The notes beneath the pieces were generated by a model. The model had not been told where the DNA came from. It saw only the letters and a program-made list of their open reading frames with translations, and did no database searches. This document shows positions 7,522 through 15,857 of a DNA stretch of 64,000 nt, in pieces. This DNA comes from Pseudomonas parafulva (GTDB lineage: Bacteria > Pseudomonadota > Gammaproteobacteria > Pseudomonadales > Pseudomonadaceae), in NCBI RefSeq assembly GCF_000800255.1, contig NZ_CP009747.1, positions 4,588,001 to 4,652,000 of the forward strand, read 5' to 3'. Both the position numbers and the translations under genes were made by a program. Numbering within the stretch: position 1 is the first letter of the stretch; each line of letters begins with the position of its first letter.

Positions 7522-9740
7522 CAATAAAGGTCGACGGGGTCGACGTCGAGCGACCAGCGTACTTGGCGGCCCGAGGGCAGTTGCTCGACTATCAGCAGCC
7601 AGGCGGCGATCAGCCGGTGCAATGGGGCGCGGGCGCTGGCCTGGATCAGCAACTGGGCGCGGAAGCGGCCAGCGCGGCGCTCCATGGGGGCGGGCACCGG
7701 GCCCAGCAGCTCGATGCCTGGCAGCGTCATCTCGGTCTGCAGGCGTTCGGCGGCGGCGCAGGCTTCGTCGAGGAAGGCTTCGGCCTGGCCCGGCTTGTGC
7801 GCTTCGGCGCGCAGCAGCGCCAAGTGCGAAAACGGCGGCAGGCCGGCGGCGCGGCGTTCGCTCAAGGCCTGTTCGGCGAAGGCGAAATAGCCTTGCTCGG
7901 TGAGCTGTACCAGTAGCGGGTGCTCGGCCAGATGGGTCTGCACGATCACCTTGCCCGGTTCCTCGGCGCGACCGGCGCGGCCAGCCACCTGCACGATCAA
8001 CTGCGCCATGCGCTCGCTGGCGCGGAAGTCGCCGGAGAACAGGCCACCGTCGGCATCGAGAATCGCCACCAGCGTCACCCGGGGGAAATGGTGGCCTTTG
8101 GCGAGCATCTGGGTGCCGACCAGGATGCTCGGCTGGCCGCGCTGGATGGTGCTGAACAACTGCTGCATGGCGTCCTTGCGCGAGGTGCTGTCGCGGTCCA
8201 CGCGCAGCACCGGGTAGTCGGGGAACAGCGTTTTCAGGCGCTCTTCGGCACGCTCGGTGCCGGCGCCGACCGGCCGCAGGTCGACATGCGCGCACTGGGG
8301 GCATTGCAGCGGCAGACGCTCATCGTAGCCGCAGTGATGGCAGCGCAGCACGCCGGAGCGCTGGTGCACGGTCATGCGCGCATCGCAGCGCGGGCACTCC
8401 GACAGCCAGCCGCAGTCGTGGCACAGCAAGGTCGGGGCGAAGCCGCGGCGGTTGAGGAACACCAGCACCTGCTGGCCGGCCGCCAGGGTCTGGCCGATGG
8501 CCTGTTGCAAGGGCCCGCTGATGCCGCTGTCCAACGGCAGGCTGCGCACATCCAGACGCATGAAGCGCGGCGGCTTGGCACCGCCGGCGCGCTGGTTCAT
8601 ACGCAACAGGCCGTAGCGGCCGGTGTGGGCGTTGTGCAAGCTTTCCAGCGAGGGCGTGGCCGAGCCCAGCAGAATGGGAATGTTGTCCTGATGCGCGCGC
8701 ACCACTGCCAGGTCGCGGGCGTGATAGCGCAGGCCTTCCTGCTGTTTGTAGGAGCCGTCGTGCTCTTCGTCGATGATGATCAGGCCGGGTCGCTTCATGG
8801 GCGTGAACAGCGCCGAGCGGGTGCCGATGATGATGTCGGCCTCGCCGTCGCGGGCCGCCAGCCACGCGTCCAGGCGCTCGCGATCGTTGACCGCCGAGTG
8901 CAGCAGCGCGATGCGCGCGTTGAAGCGTTGCTCGAAGCGCGCCAGGGTCTGCGGGCCGAGATTGATCTCGGGAATCAGGATCAGGGCCTGCTTGCCGGCC
9001 TCCAGGGTTTCGCGGATCAGTTGCAGGTAGACCTCGGTCTTGCCACTGCCGGTGACCCCGGCGAGCAGGAAGGCATGGTAGCTGCCAAAGCCCGAACGCA
9101 CGGCCTCGAACGCCGCCCGCTGTTCATCGTTGAGTGGCAGCTCCGGCTGCGCCAGCCAATGCTCGTGGCGCGGCGGCGGCAGATGGCGGCGCACCTCGAC
9201 CTGCACCAGCTCCTTGGCCAGCAGCAGGTCGAGGCTGTCCTTGTTCAGTGCCAGCTTGCTCAGCAGGCTGTGGGCCACGCCATGGGGATGCTGGGCGAGG
9301 GTCTGCAGGGCCTCTTTCTGGCGCGGGGCGCGGGCGATGCGCGGGTCGTCGAGTCGCGCGCCCGGCGCGACGTGCCAAAAGCGCTCCTGCCGGGCTTCGG
9401 CCGCCTCGCCCTGGCGCAGCAGCACCGGCAGTGCCCAACTGAGGGTGTCGCCCAGACTGTGCTGATAATAGTGGGCGGTCCACAGGCACAGCTTGAACAG
9501 CTCAGGCGGCAGCGGCGACACCGGATCGAGCAGCTCGCTGGCCGGCTTGAGCTTGTCGGCGGGCACTTCGCTCTGCGCGCAGACTTCCACCAGCACGCCG
9601 ATCATCTCGCGGCGTCCGAACGGCACGCGGATGCGCATGCCCGGGGTCAGTGTCTGGCGGGCCATGGCGGCCGGCGCCCGATAGTCGAACAGGCGACGCA
9701 AGGGCGAGGGCAGGGCAAGGCGCAGGATGACGTCGGGCAC
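7521..9740 (-). CDS. priA: Primosomal replication-restart helicase PriA
   Basis: 3'-to-5' DNA helicase that recognises stalled forks and reloads DnaB. The 739 residues have an N-terminal fork-binding domain, Walker A GVTGSGKTEVYLQL, the DEEH box (IIDEEHDGSYKQQEG), and a paired zinc-binding module with CxxC pairs (LCHDCGWLSECPRCDAR and LRCHHCGYDERLPLQCPQC). The GTG at 9738-9740 gives the family N-terminus VPDVILRLALPSPLRR. The reading frame is open further upstream but that extension is not family-like. No clear ribosome-binding site precedes the GTG, so the exact start carries some doubt. Confidence 0.96.
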   Translation of the reverse strand: MPDVILRLALPSPLRRLFDYRAPAAMARQTLTPGMRIRVPFGRREMIGVLVEVCAQSEVPADKLKPASELLDPVSPLPPELFKLCLWTAHYYQHSLGDTLSWALPVLLRQGEAAEARQERFWHVAPGARLDDPRIARAPRQKEALQTLAQHPHGVAHSLLSKLALNKDSLDLLLAKELVQVEVRRHLPPPRHEHWLAQPELPLNDEQRAAFEAVRSGFGSYHAFLLAGVTGSGKTEVYLQLIRETLEAGKQALILIPEINLGPQTLARFEQRFNARIALLHSAVNDRERLDAWLAARDGEADIIIGTRSALFTPMKRPGLIIIDEEHDGSYKQQEGLRYHARDLAVVRAHQDNIPILLGSATPSLESLHNAHTGRYGLLRMNQRAGGAKPPRFMRLDVRSLPLDSGISGPLQQAIGQTLAAGQQVLVFLNRRGFAPTLLCHDCGWLSECPRCDARMTVHQRSGVLRCHHCGYDERLPLQCPQCAHVDLRPVGAGTERAEERLKTLFPDYPVLRVDRDSTSRKDAMQQLFSTIQRGQPSILVGTQMLAKGHHFPRVTLVAILDADGGLFSGDFRASERMAQLIVQVAGRAGRAEEPGKVIVQTHLAEHPLLVQLTEQGYFAFAEQALSERRAAGLPPFSHLALLRAEAHKPGQAEAFLDEACAAAERLQTEMTLPGIELLGPVPAPMERRAGRFRAQLLIQASARAPLHRLIAAWLLIVEQLPSGRQVRWSLDVDPVDLY

Positions 9741-9809
9741 GCGGGAGGTCTTCGTGGGAAGGGGATGAGTCGGCGAGCCTAGCAGACGACAGCCGGTGCA
9801 AGCGACCAC

Positions 9810-9837
9810 TTGCGCTGCCTCCGGGCTCTGGTATTAT
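9810..9837 (+). promoter_or_regulatory. Predicted sigma-70 promoter of rpmE
   Basis: TTGCGC (9810-9815), 16-nt spacer, TATTAT (9832-9837), about 70 nt upstream of the rpmE ATG. Pattern match only. Confidence 0.5.
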
Positions 9838-9907
9838 TTGCCGCCTAATTACGTGCGGTATTCAACAATAGGTGTTGGGTGGCGGCACGCAGCTCGAGGA
9901 AGTGACC

Positions 9908-10123
9908 ATGAAAGCCGATATTCATCCGAACTACGAAGTAGTTGCAGTCACCTGCAGCTGCGGCAGCAAATTCGAAACCCGTTCGACCCTGGCCAAGCCG
10001 CTGGCGATCGACGTCTGCTCCCAGTGCCACCCGTTCTACACTGGCAAGCAGAAAGTCCTGGACACCGGTGGTCGCGTACAGAAGTTCGCCGACCGCTTCG
10101 GTATGTTCGGTACCAAGAAGTAA
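9908..10123 (+). CDS. rpmE: 50S ribosomal protein L31, zinc-binding form
   Basis: Large-subunit ribosomal protein of 71 residues. Cys16, Cys18, Cys37 and Cys40 (TCSCGS and CSQCHPFY) form the zinc site of the 'C+' type, as opposed to the zinc-free paralogue induced under zinc limitation. The strong site GAGGAA precedes the ATG. It is a single-gene unit with its own promoter and terminator. Confidence 0.97.
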   Translation: MKADIHPNYEVVAVTCSCGSKFETRSTLAKPLAIDVCSQCHPFYTGKQKVLDTGGRVQKFADRFGMFGTKK

Positions 10124-10166
10124 TCATGCACCTGGCGAGGCCTCTGGCTTCGCGATGCTGCAAAAG

Positions 10167-10194
10167 AAGGCGCCCCTTGCGGGCGCCTTTTTTG
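10167..10194 (+). terminator. Intrinsic terminator of rpmE
   Basis: AAGGCGCCC, loop CTTGC, GGGCGCCTT, then a run of Ts. Confidence 0.9.
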
Positions 10195-10447
10195 TATCTG
10201 CCGTTTGGCAGGTAAGGCGGGGGTGAGGTGCAGGGTGTGCGAGCATGAGGAGAAGGTGGTCAGAGAAAATAGTTGTAGACACTATGTGCGTGGATTGTAC
10301 ACACTCGATTTCGCCAGCCCCGTCAGGTGTAGCGTAAAGTCGTAGGCCACCGGCCTTGACAGGTGTGACCGGGCAGTCTTGTCGCTCCCGGACTCTTTGC
10401 GTATCCTCGGCGGTCCGTCAGAACAGTAAACAAGCGGAATGCCCACC
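10195..10447 (+). promoter_or_regulatory. maeB upstream region with two direct TTGTAnACAC boxes
   Basis: Between the rpmE terminator and maeB, TTGTAGACAC (10273-10282) and TTGTACACAC (10295-10304) are direct repeats exactly 22 bp apart start to start, about two DNA turns. This phasing suggests cooperative binding of a regulator on one face of the helix. A TTGACA-like hexamer lies at about 10356 but no good -10 follows at proper spacing. The regulator is unknown. Confidence 0.4.
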
Positions 10448-11716
10448 ATGTCAGATTTGAAAACCGCCGCTCTCGAATACCACGCTCAACCTCGTCCGGG
10501 GAAACTGAGCGTGGAACTTTCCAAGCCAACCGCCACCGCCCGCGACCTCGCCCTGGCCTACAGCCCAGGCGTTGCCGAGCCGGTCCGCGAAATTGGCCGT
10601 GATCCAGAGCTGGCCTACAAATACACCGGCAAGGGCAACCTGGTCGCGGTGATTTCCGACGGCACCGCCATCCTGGGCCTGGGCGACCTTGGCCCGCTGG
10701 CCTCCAAGCCGGTCATGGAAGGCAAGGGCGTTCTGTTCAAGCGTTTCGCGGGCATCGACGTGTTCGACATCGAAGTTGAATCGGAAAGCCCACAGGCCTT
10801 CATCGACACCGTTCGCCGCATCTCCATCACCTTCGGCGGCATCAACCTCGAAGACATCAAGGCGCCTGAGTGCTTCGAGATCGAGCGCACGCTGATCGAG
10901 CAGTGCGACATTCCGGTCTTCCACGACGACCAGCATGGCACCGCCATCGTGACCGCTGCGGGCATGATCAACGCCCTGGAAATCGCAGGTAAAACCCTGG
11001 AGGACGCGAAGATCGTCTGCCTGGGCGCCGGCGCTGCGGCCATCTCCTGCATGAAGCTGCTGGTCAGCATGGGTGCCAAGGTCGAGAACATCTTCATGAT
11101 CGACCGCAACGGCGTGATCCATGCCGGTCGCGACGACCTGAACCAGTACAAGGCCCAGTTCGCCCACGCCACCGACAAGCGCACCCTGGCCGATGCCCTG
11201 GACGGTGCTGACGTGTTCGTGGGTCTGTCCGGCCCGAACCTGCTGAGCGCCGACGGCCTGAAGTCGATGGCGGCCAACCCGATCGTGTTCGCCTGCTCGA
11301 ACCCGGATCCGGAAATCGCCCCTGAGCTGGCGCACGCCACCCGCAATGACGTGATCATGGCCACCGGTCGTTCTGACTACCCGAACCAGGTCAACAACGT
11401 GCTGGGCTTCCCGTTCATCTTCCGTGGCGCCCTGGACGTGCGCGCCAAGCGCATCAACGAAGAGATGAAGATCGCTGCCGCCGTCGCCCTGAAGGATCTG
11501 GCCAAGCTGCCTGTGCCGAAGGAAGTGTGCGAAGCCTACGGCGTCGAGGGCCTGGAGTTCGGCCGTGAGTACATCATTCCGAAGCCGCTGGACGCGCGCT
11601 TGATCACCGTCGTTTCCGACGCGGTGGCCAAGGCAGCCATCGAGTCGGGTGTGGCCACCCTGCCGTATCCGAAGCACTACCCGCTCAAGAGCGTGGATGA
11701 CGTGTTCAACGGCTGA
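10448..11716 (+). CDS. maeB: NADP-dependent malic enzyme, short form
   Basis: Decarboxylates malate to pyruvate, giving NADPH. The 422 residues carry the N-terminal malic domain (YSPGVAEPV; DLGPLASKPVMEGKGVLFK; FHDDQHGTA at about 160-168) and the C-terminal NAD(P)-binding domain with CLGAGAAAIS. The C-terminal phosphotransacetylase domain of the long MaeB form is absent, which is usual in Pseudomonas. ATG 10448 is preferred over the in-frame ATG at 10439, which abuts the AAGCGGA site. It is monocistronic, between a regulatory region and a strong terminator. Confidence 0.95.
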   Translation: MSDLKTAALEYHAQPRPGKLSVELSKPTATARDLALAYSPGVAEPVREIGRDPELAYKYTGKGNLVAVISDGTAILGLGDLGPLASKPVMEGKGVLFKRFAGIDVFDIEVESESPQAFIDTVRRISITFGGINLEDIKAPECFEIERTLIEQCDIPVFHDDQHGTAIVTAAGMINALEIAGKTLEDAKIVCLGAGAAAISCMKLLVSMGAKVENIFMIDRNGVIHAGRDDLNQYKAQFAHATDKRTLADALDGADVFVGLSGPNLLSADGLKSMAANPIVFACSNPDPEIAPELAHATRNDVIMATGRSDYPNQVNNVLGFPFIFRGALDVRAKRINEEMKIAAAVALKDLAKLPVPKEVCEAYGVEGLEFGREYIIPKPLDARLITVVSDAVAKAAIESGVATLPYPKHYPLKSVDDVFNG

Positions 11717-11734
11717 TCGGCCGCCGCGTCATTG

Positions 11735-11768
11735 AAAAGCCCCGGCGCGTGAGCGTCGGGGCTTTTTT
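11735..11768 (+). terminator. Intrinsic terminator of maeB
   Basis: AAAAGCCCCGGCGC pairs with GCGTCGGGGCTTTT (one mismatch) around a GTGA loop, followed by Ts. It lies before the convergent mrcA stop. Confidence 0.9.
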
Positions 11769-11822
11769 GTGGGCGTCCTGCAGAAGCGGCGCTGCGCCGC
11801 CTCGACAGAAGATGAGCGGCGC

Positions 11823-14276
11823 TTAGAACAGGTCCATCGGCGCCGATTCATCGGCCGGGAGCGGGCTGCCCGGTGCTACGCCATTGCCCAGTTCGTCACC
11901 TGAAGGTGGCGAGTCTTCAGCCTTGAACAGCTCGAAGTAGGCATTCGGCGTGCTTGGCGTCGCCGCACGGCCGCTCACCGGATCGACCCTCAGGCTGAGA
12001 ATGCCCTCGGGCTCGGCTGGCGGATGCTCGGGCTTGCCCTTGAGCGCCGGGCCCATGAAGTCCATCCAGATCGGCAGCGCGACGGTGCCCCCATACTCGC
12101 GACGACCCAAGGTCTCCGGCTGATCGAAGCCGACCCAGACGGTGGTCATGTAGTCGGCGTTGTAACCGGAGAACCAGGCATCCTTGGATTCGTTGGTGGT
12201 ACCGGTCTTGCCCGCCAGGTCGCTGCGGCCCAGGGCCAAGGCGCGTCGGCCAGTGCCGCGCTTGATCACGTCCTGCAGCATGCTGGTGAGGATATAGGTG
12301 GTACGACCGTCGATGATCCGCTCGGCCACCACCGGCGTCAGTGGCGGCGGGGCGATCTGGCCCAGCGCCGACGGCGCGGTACCCGGCTGCGCGAGAGTAG
12401 TGATCGGCGCTTCCGGTGCAGCGATGCCGGCCTGATCCTGCTGGCCTTGCGGTACCCGCGCCGGATTGGCGGTGAACAGGGTCTCGCCGCTACGGCTCTC
12501 GATACGCTCGATCAGGTACGGGTTGATCTTGTAGCCGCCGTTGGCGAAGGTGCTCCAGCCGGTGGCGATCTCCATCGGCGTGAGCGTTGCGGTGCCCAAG
12601 GCCAGCGACAGGTTGCGCGGCAGGTCCTGCTTGTTGAAACCGAACTTGGCGATGTAGTCGATGGTGCGATCGACGCCCATGGCTTGCAGCAGGCGGATCG
12701 ACACCAGGTTGCGCGACTTGTACAGCGCCTCGCGCATGCGGATCGGGCCGAGGAAGGTGTTGGTGTCGTTCTTCGGACGCCAGACTTTGTCGATGGACTC
12801 GTCGACGAACACGATCGGTGCGTCGTTCACCAGGCTGGCGGCGGTGTAGCCGTTGTCCAGCGCAGCGCTGTAGACGAACGGCTTGAAGCTCGAACCCGGC
12901 TGGCGCTTGGCTTGCATGGCGCGGTTGTAGTTGCTCTGCTCGAACGAGAAGCCGCCGACCAGCGCTTGGATCGCGCCGTCGGTCGGGTTCAGTGTCACCA
13001 GCGCACTCTGCGCCCCCGGCACCTGGCTGAACTTGAGCGTGCCGTCGTCCAGGCGCTGCACACGGATCAGGTCGCCGACCTGCGCCACGTCTGCCGGCGA
13101 CTGCGGCGAGCGGCCCTGGGCGTTGCTGTTGATGAACGGCCGGGCCCACTTCATGGTGTCCCAGGCCACGTCTTCTTCCTGTCCGGCACGGGTCAGTACC
13201 TTCAGGCCAGTCTTGTCGACCTGGGTGACGATGGCCGGTTCCAGCCCGCCGAGGGTGCGCTGTTTGGTCAGGTCCTGCTGCCAGGCGTTGCGCGTCTTGC
13301 CCGGATAGCGCGCTTCGGGGCCACGGTAGCCGTGGCGCTCGTCGTAAGCGGTCAGGCCATTGAGCACCGCCTTGTTGGCGATCTCCTGGGTATCGCTGGG
13401 GACCGTGGTGGTGACGCGATAGCCTTCGGTGTAGGCCTCGCTGCCGTATCGGCCAACCATTTCGGCCCGCGCCATTTCGGCGACGAACGGCGCATTCACC
13501 TCCGGCGCCGGCACGTGATAGCTGGCGTTCAGCGGCTCGGCGAGCGCGGCCTGATAGCTCGCCTGGTCGATCTTGCCGAGCTTGTACATGCGCCCCAGGA
13601 TCCAGTCGCGGCGCTCTTTGGCGCGTACCGGGTTGGCCAGCGGGTTGAAACGCGACGGCGCCTTGGGCAGGCCGGCGATCATCGCCATTTGCGCCAGGCT
13701 GACGTCACGGATCGACTTGCCGTAATACACCTGCGCTGCCGCATCGATGCCATAGGCACGATTGCCCAGGTAGATCTTGTTCACGTACAGCTCGAGGATT
13801 TCGTCCTTGGTCAGCTCGCGTTCGATCTGCAGGGCCAGGAGGATTTCGTTGGTCTTGCGCGAGAAGCTGCGTTCACTGGTGAGGAAGAAATTCTTGGCCA
13901 CCTGCATGGTGATGGTGCTGCCGCCAGTCTGAATATGACCGGATTTCACCAATTGGGTCGCAGCGCGCATCAGGCTGCTTGGATCGACGCCGTAATGGTT
14001 GAGGAAATTGTCGTCTTCGGCTGACAGAAGTGCCTGGATGAACTGCGGGGGAATTTCCGCGAATCTAATGGGAGAGCGCCGCATCTCGCCAAACTCGGCA
14101 ATCAGCTTGCCGTCGCTGCTGTACACCCTCAGCGGTATCTGCAACTGGATGCTTCTGAGCGAGTCGACCGACGGCAGGCTGGGACTAAGATACAGAAACG
14201 CCCCGCTCAGACCGAGTACGAGCGCGCAGATGACGGCGACGAAAGACCACCAGAAGAACTTCAGCAGGCGAATCAA
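11823..14276 (-). CDS. mrcA: Penicillin-binding protein 1A (bifunctional class A PBP)
   Basis: Inner-membrane peptidoglycan synthase. An N-terminal transmembrane helix (KFFWWSFVAVICALVLG) is followed by the GT51 glycosyltransferase with its catalytic Glu in SAEDDNFLNHYG (about residue 87). The transpeptidase has SxxK Ser in GSSFKPF (about 463), SRN, and KTGTTNES (about 689). An OB-like insert lies between the two. Length is 817 residues if translation begins at the TTG at 14274-14276, which matches the family. A GTG at 14310-14312 would add 12 residues; neither has a strong ribosome site. It is divergent from the pilM cluster, as mrcA is from hofM in enterobacteria. Confidence 0.95.
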   Translation of the reverse strand: MIRLLKFFWWSFVAVICALVLGLSGAFLYLSPSLPSVDSLRSIQLQIPLRVYSSDGKLIAEFGEMRRSPIRFAEIPPQFIQALLSAEDDNFLNHYGVDPSSLMRAATQLVKSGHIQTGGSTITMQVAKNFFLTSERSFSRKTNEILLALQIERELTKDEILELYVNKIYLGNRAYGIDAAAQVYYGKSIRDVSLAQMAMIAGLPKAPSRFNPLANPVRAKERRDWILGRMYKLGKIDQASYQAALAEPLNASYHVPAPEVNAPFVAEMARAEMVGRYGSEAYTEGYRVTTTVPSDTQEIANKAVLNGLTAYDERHGYRGPEARYPGKTRNAWQQDLTKQRTLGGLEPAIVTQVDKTGLKVLTRAGQEEDVAWDTMKWARPFINSNAQGRSPQSPADVAQVGDLIRVQRLDDGTLKFSQVPGAQSALVTLNPTDGAIQALVGGFSFEQSNYNRAMQAKRQPGSSFKPFVYSAALDNGYTAASLVNDAPIVFVDESIDKVWRPKNDTNTFLGPIRMREALYKSRNLVSIRLLQAMGVDRTIDYIAKFGFNKQDLPRNLSLALGTATLTPMEIATGWSTFANGGYKINPYLIERIESRSGETLFTANPARVPQGQQDQAGIAAPEAPITTLAQPGTAPSALGQIAPPPLTPVVAERIIDGRTTYILTSMLQDVIKRGTGRRALALGRSDLAGKTGTTNESKDAWFSGYNADYMTTVWVGFDQPETLGRREYGGTVALPIWMDFMGPALKGKPEHPPAEPEGILSLRVDPVSGRAATPSTPNAYFELFKAEDSPPSGDELGNGVAPGSPLPADESAPMDLF

Positions 14277-14443
14277 GGCTTTGGGGTGTCCAGGTTGATA
14301 AATGGAGTGCACGCAGGCCCGGCGGACGGGCAAAAACGCTGGGCATTATAAGCATTTCGCCCTTCCGGGTCATCGACCGGCCGGGGCAGGCGACGATGGG
14401 TTCGACCGGCAATGGGATGCCGGTCATCAAAAAGGGAATAGCG

Positions 14444-15325
14444 ATGCTTGGACGCTTTGGCAGGGATGACGGTTCAGTGTTGGGTGTGCAAATTACGTCC
14501 GATTCGGTGCGAATGCTGCAGTTGAGCGGCGCCCGAGGGCGACGCAGGGTGAGTTCCTGGGTTCATCAGGTGGTGGCACCTGTAACTCGGTTGGACGCTG
14601 ATGGCGAGTCGCTAGCACAGGCGCTGCGCGAGGCTGCTCGCCGTTGCGGCCGGGCCAGGAGAGTCGCCCTGGCCATGCCGGGGTCTCAGGTGATCTGCAA
14701 GGTGGTGCAGTTGCCGTCGGCCGTTCCTGAGGCTGAACGCGAGGCGCGGCTGCTGGCCGATGCCGAGCATCTGTTCCCTTTTCCTTTGGATGATCTGGCC
14801 ATGGACTTCCAGGTGCTTGGCCCGACGGCGCAGGCTTCCCAGTCGCTCGACGTGCTCATAGGCGCGGCGCGCCAGAGCCTTGTCGAAACGCTGCTGCAGC
14901 CGTTCGAGGACGCGGGGCTTGAGGTCGTCGCCGTGGAGGTGGATAGCGTCGCGCTGGCTCGGTTGCAGCCGGGCGCGGATCGCCAGCCTTTGCTGCTGCT
15001 GGAGGCGGACGGGCTGGCATTGCATACCTGGGGTGATGCCCCGCTGGGGGTGCGTGTAGAGCAGCGTTTCGACAATGGCTGTACGCAGGCGGCTTACCTG
15101 CAGCGGATCGAGGATCTGCTTGCGAGCGCTGCGCTTGGGAAAAACGCCGCGGGATTGATGGTCGGCGGTGCGGCGGCCACGTCGAACTGGCTACAGGTGC
15201 TGGAGCAGCATCTAGGTCGCGTTTGCCAACCAATTTGCTCCGCCTACGTGCGCAAGGATATGCCTGCTGCGGACCACGGCGCGATGGCCCTGCCCCTGGC
15301 ACTGGCGTTGGGAGTGGACGCATGA
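14444..15325 (+). CDS. pilM: PilM-like actin-fold inner-membrane platform protein (shortened)
   Basis: Cytoplasmic actin-like protein that in type IV pilus and DNA-uptake systems binds the N-terminus of PilN. The start MLGRFGRDDGSVLGVQI is typical of PilM. At 293 residues it is about 60 shorter than canonical Pseudomonas PilM (about 354). The usual DIG-type phosphate-binding segment appears as LEADGLALHTWG, so nucleotide binding may be lost. AAGGGA precedes ATG 14444. It overlaps pilN by 4 nt (ATGA) and heads the run pilM-N-(OP)-Q-aroK-aroB-damX. Size is nearer to HofM/ComA-type relatives. Confidence 0.8.
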   Translation: MLGRFGRDDGSVLGVQITSDSVRMLQLSGARGRRRVSSWVHQVVAPVTRLDADGESLAQALREAARRCGRARRVALAMPGSQVICKVVQLPSAVPEAEREARLLADAEHLFPFPLDDLAMDFQVLGPTAQASQSLDVLIGAARQSLVETLLQPFEDAGLEVVAVEVDSVALARLQPGADRQPLLLLEADGLALHTWGDAPLGVRVEQRFDNGCTQAAYLQRIEDLLASAALGKNAAGLMVGGAAATSNWLQVLEQHLGRVCQPICSAYVRKDMPAADHGAMALPLALALGVDA

Positions 15326-15855
15326 GCCTGCGCTTGAATCTGTTGCCCTGGCGCGAACGCCAGCGGTTGGCCGCGCTGCGCAGGTTCCGCTGTGTGTTCC
15401 TGGGCAGTCTGTTCACGGCCTTCGTGGCGGTGATGCTGGTGGATCGCCTAGCTCATCAGCGTCTTGAGCGGCAGGCGCAAGCCGGTGTGCTGCGCCAAGC
15501 CGAACTCCAGGTGCTGGACGAGCGGGTGCAGCAGGTGCAGCGCCTGCATGCCGCGCGCGAGGATATGCGCGGACAGGTCCAGGCGCTCGCTGGACTGCGC
15601 GCGGGGCAGGCCCAGATGCCGCAGTTGCTCGCTGAGGTGGAGGCGGCGATGTCCCAAGGCATGCAATTGACCCGTCTCGATCTTCAAGACGGGCGCCTGC
15701 AGGTCAACGGCCTGGCGCTGTCTTCAGCCGTGCTGGCTCAGTTCATGCGCGACTTGCAGCGATCACCGGTCGTTCACGACCTTGAGCTCAAGCAAGTCGT
15801 TGGGCGTGCTGCAGGGGACGCATTCCTGTTGATCGCTCGCGTTTCGCCATCTTGA
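15322..15855 (+). CDS. pilN: PilN-like membrane assembly protein
   Basis: The 177-residue bitopic inner-membrane protein begins with the conserved PilN tail LRLNLLPWRERQ, which binds PilM. One transmembrane helix (about 22-42, FRCVFLGSLFTAFVAVMLVD) and a periplasmic coiled coil and ferredoxin-like domain follow. It overlaps pilM by 4 nt, and its stop is 2 nt from the next ATG, indicating tight translational coupling. Confidence 0.85.
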   Translation: MSLRLNLLPWRERQRLAALRRFRCVFLGSLFTAFVAVMLVDRLAHQRLERQAQAGVLRQAELQVLDERVQQVQRLHAAREDMRGQVQALAGLRAGQAQMPQLLAEVEAAMSQGMQLTRLDLQDGRLQVNGLALSSAVLAQFMRDLQRSPVVHDLELKQVVGRAAGDAFLLIARVSPS

Positions 15856-15857
15856 TC

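Noticed and set aside
7369..8304. Open frame through the heptamer array and the end of priA
   Set aside because: It is Arg/Pro-rich antisense-type composition in a different frame of priA, with the repeat translated as KLQAASC units. Not a gene.
10356..10390. Sigma-70 promoter of maeB from the TTGACA-like hexamer
   Set aside because: No acceptable -10 hexamer lies 16-18 nt downstream.
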